Numbered from the stretch's first letter, positions 29,970 through 42,261 are shown. The stretch: DNA of 64,000 bases from Hysterangium stoloniferum (GCA_015178975.1 WHVD01000188.1:62001-126000), one strand, 5' to 3'. Notes: generated by a model from the sequence alone, not told the origin. Numbers and translations are program-made.

Positions 29970-31790
29970 TAAGATGATTGAATCATTCTTCAATAACTTC
30001 ATAGAAGCACAAGCTAGAAAGGAGGAAAGACTGACAGAAAGGTTTAATCTGTTTTCTAGAAGAGAGGGTAAACTAATGAAAGAAATAGAATCCTTAAAAC
30101 AACAGTTAAATGATCAAAAAAACACATAGTTGAAACTATGGTGACTGAGGATTTATCATAAGGAATTGAAAAGGTTCTAGTATTCTAGTTTTAGATAATG
30201 TAGATATAATTGACTTAGAAAGGTACAGACTTAATATTAATGGTAATCTTGGAGCTTTATGTACAATTTATAAGTATAAAAATGACTTTATTGATGTAGA
30301 GGACATTCATTGTGGGTATAACTTTATTATGGATAATGGAAAGAAACAAAGAAATGAAAATAATGAAGACAATAATGAGATTATTATAGATGAAGATAGT
30401 GATATGATTATAAATGATCAAGATGGTAATGATTTTATTATTACGAATGAGGGTGTAATCCCATCATCAATTGGGATCACTGGTGGTCACACAAGTTGAC
30501 AGGACCATGGTGTATTGTCCAGAACAAGAACAGGATACAGGCAAATGCAGCATACAGTACTGGTAAGAGAAGGAAAACTACCTAGGCTTATATATGCTGT
30601 GATCACATGCTAGAACAAAAGGAGAATGTGTAAGACTGGGGTACCAGACTTACAGAGGGTCATATTACAACAGACAAAAATAATCACACTATAAAAGATG
30701 AGGATGATTATATCATAAATGTAGATGATCATCTACAAAAATCAATATTAAAATATAGAAAGAGAGGTGAAAGCAAGAGAAAGAAACCAGAAGGTGATGG
30801 GTCTGGAGTGTTCTATAACAAACTTCTCTTGACATGAAAAAGAAAATTTAAGGAGAAAACTAACTAAAGTTCAAACTTAATATTTTGATATGTGACTAAA
30901 TAAACTAGACTAAAATAAAATAAAGACAAAGCTATGTTTTCAAACATGAAAATTAGAATTTTATCAGCAAGAAAAAGAAATCCACCATTTTTCAAGGCTA
31001 TTACCTTATTCCTTGATGGATATGATATAAGTTTAAGCTGTACTGATGATGTCAGGGCTCTGAATATTTGTTTTCAATTTAAATTTGTCTTTATTTTAGT
31101 TTAGTCTAGTTTATTTAGTCACAAGTGAAATATTAAGTTAATCTGATTTAGTTTTTTCCTTAAAGTTTAGTTTTCTCTTTAGTATAAATACTTCAGGATG
31201 TACATTACTAGAACCCAGTTTCAATCCCTTATGATTTCCACTAAACACAAGCATGATATTTTTAAGTCATTAGAACCTCTCTCCCTTTACTCCTTATCCT
31301 TGTCTTACATATCTCTTGTTTCCTCTTTGTGTTTTTGTAGCCTTGTTAGTGTTGTCCTAACAGGTGAGGACAAAGCAGTACAACATCCTTACAAGTTAAA
31401 GGAACCAGGTATCTATAGATGTGAATAGTATGGTCTTATTTGTATCTAAATCAGAGCCATGTGTTTAAAATCCACAACCAATGTTTAAAAAATTAGATAT
31501 AGAAAGATTTGTGTATAAAGTTGACTGTATGGGACTTGATGGAGCAAATAAACCATACATATATCAATAATATTGTTGAAAAACCTAGAGGTGTTGATTT
31601 AATGCAAGCAAATTGTTATACATAATTTGCAAGTTTCAGATCCCAAATTAAACATCTATTTGGTCATATAGGATATAAATTTGAAAATGTTAATAATAAA
31701 TCTGTAATTAGAATGTATTCCCCTGAAGTTTTTACCCTACAATTAAACTAGCATGTTTACTATTGAATATACAGATGTTTGATGAGATGG
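29970..31790 (+). pseudogene. AT-rich Harbinger-like (DDE_Tnp_4-type) gene remnant
   Basis: Readable pieces on the plus strand: FFNNFIEAQARKEERLTERF with a coiled-coil-like tail (29985-30128); LERYRLNINGNLGALCTIYK and an acidic Asn/Asp-rich stretch (30200-30455); FFKAITLFLDGYDISLSCTD (30988-31049), where LDG fits the first catalytic Asp; and FASFRSQIKHLFGHIGYKFE with VFTLQLKLACLLLNI (31625-31775), typical of the C-terminus of Harbinger-type nucleases. A ~180-bp unrelated insert (30490-30665) and a solo LTR (31050-31362) interrupt it, with many stops. I am fairly sure of the C-terminus and less sure the first pieces belong. Confidence 0.5.
31050..31362 (+). repeat. Solo LTR, family G
   Basis: TGTCAGGGCTCTG...GTCCTAACA, 313 bp, matching the 5' LTR at 5910-6340. 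Flanks GATGA (31045-31049) and GGTGA (31363-31367) are a target duplication with one change. It interrupts the Harbinger-like frame between SLSCTD and EDKAVQHPY. Confidence 0.8.
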
Positions 31791-31794
31791 GTGA

Positions 31795-32850
31795 CATGAA
31801 ACCTGAGACACATCATTCCATTCCTTTCCACTTTCAACATGATTATCTGTTTCTGACCCAGATGTCTTGGTGGAAAGCCAGATGCCATGACCTGACAAGG
31901 GGACATCCATCCTAAAGAGGGGGAAAGTAATGATGCTGTTATTATTCTGCATAACATGAAACTGGTTTTTACAACACAGCAACTTTCCAAATCTCTCTGA
32001 GTGACTTCCCTCTACCATCTGATTGTGCATGGCATCATTATTATGGACATTGAGCAATTACATCAAGATATCCTCTCTGCACTCACTTCTGACCTGGCCC
32101 TCAAGCCACACCTAGAAGTTCCTGACAATTCCGATCAACCCCATTGGTCACAGGACTCTCAAGGTTTTATCTGTCCCAATGGACATATCTCCATTCCAGA
32201 TTCTGACAAACTCCAACTCTGCATACTTCAGTACAAACATGATCATCCAATCTCCAGACATTACAGCATTAATAGTACTCTTGATCTAATCTGAAGAGAA
32301 TATACTTGGCCCAACCTCCAAAATTTTGTAACCCATTTCTGTAAGTCATGCACCACCTGCTTACACTCTAAATCCCAGAGGCATAAGCTGTATGGCCTTC
32401 TCAAGCAACTTCTGATACTGGAAAAACCCTGGAATTCAATTTCCATGGATTTTATTGAACAACTCTCAACTCTGAAGGCTTTACATCCATTCTGGTTGTT
32501 GTGGACCAATTCTCAAAACAAGGAATTTTCATACCCACTCATGATACAATAACATCCTTGCAATTAGTGGAACCTTTCATCATTCATGTATTTTCCAAAC
32601 ATGGTGTTCCATCTCATGTAACTTCCAATTGAGGCTTCAAGCTCATTTCCCATTTCTTCCAGGCCCTCAGAAAAGCACAGACAAATGGAACATGTCAACC
32701 AAACTCTGGAACAATACCTCCACATTTACTGCAACTACCAACAGGACAATTGGAAATCTCTTCTTGCACTCATGGAATTCACCTACAACAACTCTCTGAA
32801 TGCAACTACCAGCATTTCTCCCTTTTCACCAACAAAGGATATAATCCTAA
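31795..32850 (+). pseudogene. Chromovirus RNase H/integrase fragment
   Basis: Plus strand. Integrase finger and core: [52 protein letters not shown] (first Asp), [17 protein letters not shown] (second Asp replaced, SDRG to SN*G), YCNYQQDNW-type stretch to 32850. Related to but clearly diverged from family E (19100-19525). It is cut by an LTR fragment at 32851. Its partner gag-protease (34117-35869) lies on the opposite strand beyond an accessory gene copy, so the locus has been rearranged. Confidence 0.8.
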
Positions 32851-33068
32851 TGTTAAGAACAGAAAACTGATGGATGTCAGTAGACTGATGGGGACTGAAC
32901 AGAAGGACTTGGCTTCAGCTTATGTGCTGCACCCTTGCAAGTTACTGTCAGGTGTCCTTAAATTTCAGGTGGGCAGAAACTAGTCCTGTCGAGTAAACCT
33001 CTCAGTAAACTACCAATCAAAAACTGAAGGATAAGTTGAGGGTTGGGTCGGAGAGTCGGAGAGTCGGA
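32851..33068 (-). repeat. LTR fragment, family B
   Basis: TGTTAAGAACAGAAAACTGATGG onwards matches the LTR at 42410 for about 215 bp, including the U5 box (32905-32934), then stops in a short GGAGAGTC repeat. The rest is missing. Confidence 0.7.
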
Positions 33069-33069
33069 G

Positions 33070-33333
33070 ATCGACACCCCAAACTCTCCTTCTGCTCCAA
33101 CTTCCATCTCATTCACAATCTCCACACAATCTACCATGTCCTGTACCTCATCCTCACTTTCTGACACCTCTCCTGACTCCCACCTTATCTACACATTTGG
33201 CCAATGGATCGTTAGGCTGATCCTTTGCCTTATTGGCAAACCTTTTGGAAACTGCAATCAAACCAATGCTAACCATGACCTTTTCCAGGAACTTGTTCTG
33301 TTTCCAGAAATATCAGCTCAGAATCCAGAAACC
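33070..33333 (-). other. 3' tail of accessory-gene copy 3 or spacer
   Basis: Minus-strand frame continues weakly from the gene at 33334 with several stops. No separate feature is recognised. Confidence 0.3.
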
Positions 33334-34140
33334 TCACTCTTGGACCTTGTTATGGTGCTCTAAAGACTCCCAGACTTTCATCAACTCCATTCTGATAAAT
33401 ACCATCACATTGATGGTGTCCCTGAGGAGTTCAATACTGGCACTGTTGGCCACCTTCGGCATTTCACTTTCCATAGCCTTGGATGTTCCTGAGTTTTCAC
33501 AAACTGCCATTCTTTCCACCTGATCAGCTGTTGGAGCCCTCTCGCCTCTTGGAGTCCTCTTCACAGTGAGAGTACATGGAATTTTGTTTACTGTGCAAGG
33601 AAAGCAAGTCCCACACCATTTGACCTTCTGTCTCCAGCAAGTCATTCCCTGGACTGCACATTAGTGATACAGATTTTTGTGGATGGTTTCCATCCTTTCC
33701 AGAGCCCTGGTCTTTGGTTTCTGTTTCAGAAATTAGTCAAGTTCCAAACTAGTAGAACCACTTACCTTTGAACTCAAAGGTCCAGCCTCACCCTCAACTT
33801 CCACCTCATCAGCATTCTGCTGTTTCTACCATTATTGGATAAACACAAAACATACTGATATACTTACCTTTCTGTCCCTTGCCTCCTTCAATCATTGTTC
33901 CACTGCCTGGGCCTCCTGCCATTTTCTCTCCACATCTTCCCACAACATCCAATCTTCTGTCGCTTTCCATAACCACTCCCTCCTTTTTTCTTCTGCCTCC
34001 TTTTCTGCCCTCACCTTCTCCAACTCACACTTTTCTGCCTCCTCGGCCTCCTGTAACTCCTGCATTAATGCCTTCTCCTGCTCCTCCTGCCACCACTTCA
34101 TTTTCTCCATTCTTTGCTATTTTTGCTGAATTTCTTCAAC
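33334..34140 (-). pseudogene. Accessory gene, third diverged copy, three exons
   Basis: Same plan as 16819-17766: exon 1 (33868-34140) Glu/Lys-rich coiled coil (EEAEKCELEKVRAEKEAEEK), intron 33826-33867, exon 2 33766-33825 (60 nt, acidic EVEVEGEAGPLSSK), intron 33721-33765, exon 3 33334-33720 with cysteines CAVQGMTCW and CGTCFPCTVNKIPC. Introns are 42 and 45 bp, GTAAGT to TAG/CAG. Stops interrupt exons 1 and 3. It is convergent with the integrase fragment at 31795-32850, the same relation the accessory gene has to pol in family E. Conservation of exon layout at low sequence identity argues that this is an old, selected part of these elements. Confidence 0.6.
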
Positions 34141-34890
34141 CTTAGACATTTTGGCAAGTACAGAAAGTTTGGCATCTGAATCTTCCAGAGTAGTGGCAAA
34201 CAATGGATGTTGCATTGACATGCAAGGTCTGATTGAAAAACATTGTGATCCATCCAGTTTTCCATACAATTTACTCACCTTAACAAATGCCACAGCATTG
34301 ATAAGAGAGATTTTCAGTGGTTCGGAAGTTTCAGTAGAAGCCAGAGATGCCATAGAAGCTGAAGAGCCTTGAGCCAGATGAGACACTGCAGGAGGAATGG
34401 AAGTGTTGGGAATCTGGAAATTAATACTGCCCAATACCCAGGCAATCAATGGATTATATCAGGTGAGCCAGTTGTATCCAAGAATGACCGAACAACTTGA
34501 GTCCAACTGTGTTACAAAAAAAGTAACCATCTGGGATGTTCCACATGGGAACTGGATAGGCATGTTGCAGGCTTGAGTAATTCCTGTAGTACTAGTGCCA
34601 TCAAACAGATGCAAGGGAATTGCAGTAACTGAACAGAGTTTCAGATTATGTTTCATGGCAAAGGTGGTATCTACAAAACAGTGCATGGAGCTGGAATCTA
34701 TCAGAGCTCAGAACACTAAATTTCCAAGAAGGTCAGAAACAAGTTTTACAAATAATGAGTTGGGATCAGAGAGAGCAGATGTGTTGGGATGGATAATCTC
34801 AGAAACACAGAGAGAGTCAACACAACCCTCTGTCCATGCAATTTCTGGAGGGTTGCTTACTCTTTTTTCAACTCTGTAGTGGGTTTTTCC
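34117..34890 (-). pseudogene. Chromovirus protease and linker, second family
   Basis: Minus strand: KKRVSNPPEIAWTEGC, ALIDSSSMHCFVD (retropepsin site with DSS in place of DSG, as in family E), LFDGTSTTGITQACNMPIQF, VILGYNWLT, then a Ser/Pro-rich linker to SVLAKMSKVEEIQQK at 34117. The next expected residues (YHDFPDVF) are missing and accessory-gene sequence follows, marking a recombination joint. Two stops. Confidence 0.75.
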
Positions 34891-35869
34891 TTGGATCTTG
34901 TAGTTGTAGTGGAAGTTGCCACATGAGCCTTGGAAGAGTTTGACTTCACAGTACAATTGGAAACCTTGTGTCTGCCTTTTCCATGGAAAAGACAGAGGTC
35001 ATTATCCATGCACCATTGTTTCTCCTTCAGGGTGAATTTACTGTCAGAACCAACAAGTGGGGAATGTCAGGTTTATTGGAAGTTGACTGTTTCTCCTTAT
35101 TGGATTTCTTGTCTTTCTTCTGACCAGAATTCAATTTGCTGGTATTAGTGCCAGAATTGCTGGTGTTATTCCCAGAGTTATTCCCAGAAGACTTTCTAGA
35201 TGATGCCTTATTGTTTTGAGAACATTCCATTGGATTTTCTTGGGAAACCTCCACTTTGCATTCCCAATAACAGGCATCAGATGTCTGAGCTTTCATCCAC
35301 ATGTGGTGAGAGTGTTGAATTTGACAAGATAATCAGAAATTCATTGATTGTCCTTCATCTTAAGTGTCATTAATTCATTTTTGTATTGTTAAGGTAAGAG
35401 AGTGTGAAATTGACTTTTCAACTGTTGGATTTAAATGTGGCAGGTTGATCATGGAAACTAAAATGGCATTGAAGAAAGAAATTCTCCAATTTCTTCAGAT
35501 CCTTGCCAGTAAATGGTTTGGGTTCTTTGACTCTGGTGTGGGATGATTCTTTGCTTTCCTCAGTGGATTTCAAATAGTCATTGAATTTTACGATAGAGTT
35601 CATAAGCATCATTCCAGCCAGATATCAGAATATTTCTTTTTCAATTTTTCTGGTTGTTCTACTACATCATCGTCAGAAACCTTGGGGGCATCTGGATCCT
35701 TCATAACCTCAGGGGCATTGGGATCCTTCCCTACCTCAGTCAATTCTTCAATGGATGCTGATGTTATTGCCTGAACTGTGGTTTTGGGTTGAGTGGTATA
35801 AAGTTGCAATGGGGATTGAAGTTGAGATGGTCCTTTGGCAGCTTTGTGTTTGGGACCCATAATGAGCAA
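34860..35869 (-). pseudogene. Chromovirus gag, second family
   Basis: Start MGPKHKAAKGPSQLQSPLQL near 35860; acidic stretch with DPNAPEVMKDPDAPKV; capsid piece KEPKPFTGKDLKKLENFFLQ and CHFSFHDQPATF; a gap; SDACYWECKVEVSQENPMEC; a Ser/Asn-rich region; and a weak knuckle CLFHGKGRHKVSNC where one Cys is His. It ends KPTTELKKE* overlapping pol at AAAAAAGAGTAA. Parallel to family E gag at perhaps 60% identity. The frames are interrupted repeatedly. Confidence 0.75.
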
Positions 35870-35894
35870 GTCACAGAGTTGAGATCTGATATAC

Positions 35895-36140
35895 TTTTAA
35901 GTGCCATGTTGGGGATTTCTTCCAGAACTATCAGAAAGTCACTGGGACCCCAGAAACCATCAGATAGCTTATATGCTGTGCCTCTACACAAATCCTTGGG
36001 AGTCCTTAATTTCAGAGATGGGATTTACACTGGAAGATATGGATACTCAGAGTTCTGAAGAGTTTTGAATATTGAGTGTACAGAGAGAAGGAAGGAATAA
36101 GAACTAAGTCAATATCAGATCTAAAGTAAAGTACAACTTC
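35895..36140 (-). repeat. LTR fragment, family D-like
   Basis: Includes a degenerate U5 box (AGCTTATATGCTGTGCC at about 35967) and GAGTTCTGAAGAGTTTTGAA, GTGTACAGAGAGAAGG as in 14955-15025. Neither end is complete. Confidence 0.5.
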
Positions 36141-37638
36141 ACAGAAACTAATATGAGTTGTCTTGTTATTGTACTATTTACCACCAAAAGGGGACAAAAG
36201 CATGCTTTGAGCCCTAATGATGACCCAATAGTTCATGCCCAACTCCCAAACTGTATCAGCAAAGATCTACCAACCATTTTTACTTCATATCATTACTCAA
36301 AGTGCCATAAACCCATTAAAGACATTACACTGGGAAGTTTGCTCCTCCCCATATAACCAATCTCAAACCTACTTCTTCATTCGATATAGCCTGTAACAAT
36401 TACCCAAAGGTACTGATATTTATGTCAGATTATAGTTGTGCTGAATGGCATCTCATAGGGAGAGGGGAAGAAACCCCAGCAATCATTGGGTCCTTCATTG
36501 AAGCCCACACATGTTACAGTAGTACATTCTCAATAATTATTGACATTATTGATTTTTCTTAAAGACCTCTGATAGCTCACTGTTCCCAAATATACTTGAG
36601 GAAAGAAAGCAAAAGCAATGGTCAGTGCATTCCTAACATTTGCGACCAGTCCGTCCATGTTTATTATACTAACAATCGAACGGGTGCCTTCACCAGCATT
36701 TTCTACCGGCAGTGCAAATGAAGGATGGTGATTTTAAGCTTATTATGATTATTCGAAGATTATTTCAATATATTTGGTTATAGGTATTGATATTTAAATG
36801 TTAACTGTTTGAGTGATTGAAATGACATCATTTAAAGCTGCCGCTTGAGTCTCGCACCCTCATCGTACATCCAATGTTGACAATCCCGATTCCCTGCAAC
36901 ACCTCACCCCCCACCATTCCCCACCTGAAATTTCTCGTTCGTTTTCGTTTCTGCTGATACGCAATGTCTCGGAGTATTTGCTTCTACATTCATCTTCGTT
37001 TCCTTATACAGGGATTTCAAACTACTGTCACTTTTGCTATCGCCTATGTTTCCCAGTGAGGGATTTGTTGTTTGTTTCCTTCTCAGTGGTTCAGTAAATC
37101 AATTGATATGGATTGATTGGCGATAAATATATTTCTATTCCACTGTGTATGTACCATTCGGAACTGTAGATGAAAGCCTCTCTGGCACCGAATATAATAT
37201 ATTTTCAGGCTGATATGGACCTACTTTTGAACCTGTGAAAGTCTGATATCGACCAATAACCAGTGCGAATTTGCACTGACTGTGACATTTTTCCGCAGTA
37301 GCACTAGTGCCTTTTGCACTTTTCAAAAAGACCGGCACTGAACTAATTTCTTTTCAAAGCACTGATAATCAGTGCGATGGGACTTATGACCAGTACGCAA
37401 GAGACCTATTCTCAGCATCCGAGGGCTTTCAAGTAAGTCCGTTTCCTTGCTACAGTGTACTGTGCCGGATGGCTGCCTCGGATGAGCACCGACGACACTG
37501 GGTTCCTATTCGAGGACCGACCCGGTCAAGAATGGCTCTAATACTCCTCGGATGACAAACCAACCCAGACAGAGAGAACTATTTAAGCAAAGAAGTACCA
37601 TATATTTCAAAATCATTCTTGTAATGCATCAGCGTTGT
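36141..37638. other. Mostly unique sequence, no gene assigned
   Basis: From about 36800 the base composition changes to CpG-containing, gene-like DNA. A minus-strand open stretch at 37135-37338 (KCHSQCKFALVIGRYQTF, ending NGTYTVE) has protein-like composition but no start, intron model or known motif. 36141-36360 is AT-rich repeat-like sequence. Confidence 0.35.
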
Positions 37639-37950
37639 TTATTTCTGCGGCATCCGGGCGAGATTTGAAGGATCCACCGATGGCAGCACAGTACCGTCGT
37701 CTAACGTAACATAATACCTGTATACAGGCCTAAGAGTCATTTGGCCCGACTATACACGACTATCAGAATTGGGCCCGTATAAGAACAATTTGCATACCGT
37801 CGAAGTTGAAGACTCGACTAAAGAAACCTTTCCTTCCTTAGGACCCCCACCCTGTTTGTCGTCGTATACAACTCGCTCGTTAGCCTGCACAGAAGTAAGA
37901 CGTGGAAAATATTAAGGGGATAATTGAAGATTACAAACCTGGAATGGCAT
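37639..37950 (-). CDS. Small three-exon gene, 69-residue basic/polar protein
   Basis: Exons 37939-37950, 37798-37884 and 37639-37749 join in frame with two phase-0 introns (54 bp, GTTTGT..CAG; 48 bp, GTATGC..TAG). The product begins MPFQANERVVYDDKQGGGPK and ends DPSNLARMPQK; the middle reads YRYYVTLDDGTVLPSVD, a beta-rich pattern like small SH3/Tudor-type folds. No signal peptide or membrane segment. The 4-codon first exon makes the start less certain than the rest, but a TATAAAAG box lies 88 bp upstream and no stop occurs in the joined frame. Function unknown; similar short fungal proteins are usually annotated hypothetical. It stands in the most unique part of the window. Confidence 0.6.
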
Positions 37951-37999
37951 GATCAGATATGGAATGATGTCAGGAGGTTCGAGAGGGTTTGAAGCGTTA

Positions 38000-38490
38000 G
38001 CAAGTGAGATGTAGTTGGAACGTCGAATGAGCACGAGCTTTTATACCATTCGGCAATATTCAATGAAATGTCATATTATCAAAGGATTTGGAAATGCGAC
38101 TGCCGTTAAATGTGGAAGTGAGGTGGCGAGCAAAGCATGCACTAGCGAGATCGTCTTATCCCGTCTTACTAACCCCACTTGGTAAAGGAACAGAGACGTT
38201 TGAGGTTTCTTGGAACTCGAGGTCCTCTCGAAAAAGTAACCGGGGTTATTTTAGGATATCTGGACATCGTATAATGTATCATGCTTCTAGGCGTAGGTGG
38301 CACTGTGACCTGATGATGTCAAAGGTAGTTGGAAGATAGCATCAATATACCAACTGAATATGGAAAACGTGGGGGTGTCAAGAAGTCGTTGTGAATATTT
38401 GTGTATTGGCGACATCATTGGAATTAGAAATTCGGCAGAGATACGGGCTCACGTCCCATGACCGCTGATCCTGGTATACAGAATGCAGTT
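38000..38490 (+). repeat. Duplicated segment, copy 1 (promoter region of small gene)
   Basis: Aligns, with gaps, to 39120-39780: CCCCACTTGGTAAAGGAACA/CCCCGCTGGGTAAAAGCAAA, GTATAATGTATCATGCTTCT/GTATAATATCTCATGCTTTC, TTGGCGACATCATTGG/TTGGTGACATCATTGG, GAGATACGGG in both. Roughly 70-75% identity by eye. Confidence 0.65.
38038..38045 (-). promoter_or_regulatory. TATA box of the 69-residue gene
   Basis: Minus strand TATAAAAG followed by CTCGTGCTCATTCGACG. A diverged second copy (TATAGAAGCTCGTATTCG) occurs at about 39164-39175 in the duplicated segment. Confidence 0.5.
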
Positions 38491-39119
38491 TTGGATTTGT
38501 TTCGAAGGGAAAGCGATACCTCAGCCATAGAATTCATGAAACGCTTGTCTATGATTTATTTGTGTACAGGTAGCAATCATGCTTTCTGGAGTCAGCGTAT
38601 GGGGGTTGCACCATCCTTGCGGAGGGCTAATTTTATCAGCATCGGCTCCGAGTATCGTAGATGACTAGTTGCATTTTTATCCGTAACTTCTGCAATTCAC
38701 CAGTCCCGAACTAGGTGAGTAACTGGCATCTTGAGTAGATCATTGGATGATCAGTGTGATCTACCTCTCCTTTTTCATACTAGGCTTTCCCTCGTTGGTT
38801 AGTCTTGTTGTCGGCTGTGGATGGCTTTGGTAATTGGCTACATCAATATTCAAATTCGTAGATTTGACCGAGCCTTGCTGGGATAAGTTTATAGCCGTCA
38901 CACGACGCTTAATTTTGCTTTGCGACTTTATACATATACGTATGGCTATAGCAGCAGGAAGTGGCTTTCATCTCTTCAGTATCACGCACCCGGGGATTAT
39001 GATTCTGTTGGGAGTCCTATTTGTATACATAGCAGGACCATTCGCTGAGCCACTTTCGTAAGCTTCCAATACTTGAGTACAGCGCATCAACCTGTTGCTG
39101 GAAGGATCTCATGAGAGTC
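38491..39119. other. Between duplicated segments; weak ORFs only
   Basis: Plus-strand ORFs at 38458-38664 and 38834-39061 have ordinary composition; the second has a hydrophobic stretch (HPGIMILLGVLFVYIAG) that could span a membrane. No start context, intron model or homologue is evident, so no gene is called. Confidence 0.3.
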
Positions 39120-39780
39120 AAGAGTGTTTGACGCGCTCAGCGACACTGAACGGCAAACGAATACGAGCTTCTATACCTTCAGGGAGGCAAAAAGTATTAG
39201 AATGAAAGAAGGGAAGGGGGATCGGGGCACAGAATAGTGACCCTAGTGGACAAATAGACCACCACTCATACTCAAACTCAGACTCAGATTGACCGCATGG
39301 TGGACAGAACCAAAGCCATGGATAAGGACTACTATGGATACATGTGGGTACTTAGGGTTCCGAACCACATATTCCAACAAAAAGACTCAATGAAATCGCA
39401 GATTGTCAAATAAGTTCAAAATTTGGTTGTAGCTATGTGTAAAAGTGAAAGCGGCATGGTCATGTGTTAATGACATCGTCTTACTTATTCTTTGATCCAG
39501 CCCCGCTGGGTAAAAGCAAAGGCGAGACGCGGCCTCTTGGCTGTAAACACGAGGGCTTTTGAAAACCAACCGCGTTACTTTGATTTCATGTGAACGTGGT
39601 ATAATATCTCATGCTTTCAGGCCAAGCTGTCACCGTGACGTTAGGTCACGATTCGGAGGTCATTTCGATCTGGAAGAAAGTTCGCTAGAGCCATTGAATA
39701 CATCTTGGGGAATGTCAGAATTTATATTGGTGACATCATTGGTGCTAGGAGATACGGGTCAAATGACGCCCGATCAGTAG
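39120..39780 (+). repeat. Duplicated segment, copy 2
   Basis: Second copy of 38000-38490, including the TATA and 5' leader of the small gene on the minus strand (GCTTCTATACC at about 39170) but with ~200 bp inserted (39180-39385) and no recognisable coding exons to its left. Confidence 0.6.
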
Positions 39781-42261
39781 CGGAGCTTGGAATTTGCTCT
39801 TTTGAAATTGAACTGTAAGCGATATCTTTGTCACATATTTCATAAGATGTCTGTCCATTAAACACACCTGCTGTGCAGTCACAACGCGATAAGATATATA
39901 CACGTGGTGTACATTTAGTTGTACATATCGTGGCCCTTAGGAATATTTTGTGTTCATCATTCTGCCGGTACATAAGTTGTGGTACCTTATCTTTTTAAAT
40001 TGTACTCTTCATTTCCGGCTTACGTATATTTCACGGAAAGGCATGAGATGTAATCTGAGGATCAATTAAATGGCTTCAATCATAGACAAAGGATCTCGGG
40101 AAACTGCTTTGGCTTCCATGATTACTGTAGCAAGTTCAGTGACAAAGCATGATGGTTTAGTACTTCAATACAGTCTAGACAGCAGGCAAGACAATTCTGA
40201 CTGCGGAAGTAAAGGGGTATATTATATTACAAGGGAACCATCTTTAATTAAGGCCGGGCACTTACAAAACATTATAATTATTAGGAAATAGACGAAATTA
40301 CGTTGTAACGAGTCTCAAATTATACAGAGGCGGGCCCAGATCCCAGTAGGAGGGTCCTACAGCATGAGGGGGAATAGATGTTGGATTTTGGGAATTCGGA
40401 AAGGAGCTGCAGGGACTCGAACCACACGATGTGTTGAAGTCTTATCTCTTTGCGGTCCGATCCGCCCATTTGGAAGGATTTCAAACTCCGTGATGAGGTC
40501 GATGAAACGTCCACCTGTGTATCTTCTATTTGCAAACCTAATTAGCTTGCCGCATAGCCCCCACCCTTCGCTTGCAATGCTCCACGTGTGACCCCGAATC
40601 TCTAATTGTACACAGCTGTACATAGCTGACATAATGCATCTCTGCACTTTGCCTGTCCCCCACCTGCCGCCATTTCATTCCTGGGCTTTGCTTTCCTATC
40701 ATTTCATTGGCAAGAAGTGCAAATTAGGGCTTTCTTCAAAGGTCTCTGTATCTAGTATTGGGCCAAATTGTTAGAATATGAGTATATACAATTAGCTATG
40801 ACCTCATATCTCGTGTTGCAACTGTATAGATTCAACTGGTTAACATCATGTGATAGTTATTATTAGGTAGTTCCTGAGCAGATAGTCTTACAGATCAGTG
40901 CACAGACCATCTAGTACAGTATATAGTTAGTCCAGTTGAGGGGTAGAAACCTCAACTGGAAGCCCAGCTATATCACCAGTTTATATTCTACACCGCTCTA
41001 TCTAAGTTACTTAGTACCTAGATAGAGAGTCTCAAACTGTGATTCCCCAGCTTGCAGTTTATCCTAATACAAATGGATGTCTTGTAACTTCTAGGATTAC
41101 TACTGTGCACATACGTCAGAATGCCACCAATTTTATTCAAGAATGTCAGGAAAGGTTGAAATGTAAGTAAATTACACTTTATTACATATAATAACACAAT
41201 GAATTTATGATGCCACATCAAATTGCTTAGAGATATTTTGGGGCTTTTGAATGTGGAAGATTTGTGTGCTGGTGTACCACACCCCCACAGGTTTCCTGTC
41301 GATGTTGAAATTTGATGCCCGTGCCCTTTGACTGTTGCCCCCAAATTGTCACACACCGTCGCCCACATTTTGGATCATCGCTATCACCATTTCCATGCCG
41401 ATTTACTGGCTGTTGTCACCGCTGCATTTTTCCCACTACATTTTGCACTGCTGCCACATCTTGCCACCAATGCCACTGTGTTTCACCACTATCCCCCATT
41501 CCTCCAACATTTCCATGGTGTCTTTTTTCACTATTGCCACATTTTCCACTCATCTTTGCATCTTCTACTCATCTTTGCATTTTCCACTCATCTTCATGTT
41601 TTCCACTCAGCATTATATTCTGGTTGCCATGCTGGAGCTAGAAAATTGAAGACTTTAACACTTATTTGGTTGAGGTAGTAAATTTTTCTTTTCAATTGCT
41701 TTTAATTGAAAGACTTCTATATTTCAGGGAGTGCTTTGGGCACTTGGTTTTCCTCAAGGGAGTGTGTTAGTATATAGAGCTGTGTGAGCATGTACAAGGT
41801 GCTACACTGGCCCCATTGTTCTTTTGTTTTTTGCTGTATTGCCACACACTATTGTTCTCATCGTGTATATACATAAGTAGTATAGTTTTTTCATAATTAC
41901 ACTATCCATTTTCCCCCTATGAGACATGGAGGTCAAACGGAAATTATATTCATCTTTGCTTATGATTATTATGAACTTTGAGAACTGATTTCAACAGTTT
42001 TAATGCACTTCTCATTATCAGAGTGTGGTACAATAATCATAACATCAAATTAACTAACTATTCCGATATCTCCTTCAAACAACCACAATTGATCTTTAAT
42101 AAACACATCCTTATGTGTTGTCCATGCACCATATATGGCTTCCGTCTGTGATCTTATATACATGTAATGTCATACCATAGCCTGACTGGGAAATCAACTA
42201 AAGAATTAGGTATCAAATATATTCTACTTGTCTATCAGCAATATCAGGATAGTTAATTCAA
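39781..42261. other. No gene recognised; short tandem repeat at 41540-41615
   Basis: A minus-strand stretch at 40357-40647 (GRFIDLITEFEILPNGRIGP) looks protein-like but is isolated. At 41540-41615 a ~19-bp unit (TTTCCACTCATCTTTGCA type) is repeated about four times. CpG drops from about 40700 rightwards, and TGTTAG starts at 40769 and 41767 suggest decayed LTRs without clear ends. Confidence 0.35.

Noticed and set aside
38458-39061. Two plus-strand ORFs with a hydrophobic segment as a membrane protein gene
   Set aside because: No splice model joins them, no start context and no recognised domain; left as unassigned.
40410-40430. GGTTCGAGTCC on the minus strand, a perfect tRNA B-box
   Set aside because: The flanking bases do not form a T-arm stem (TGTGG against CCCTG has mismatches) and no A-box or acceptor stem is found; it lies in a protein-like open stretch.
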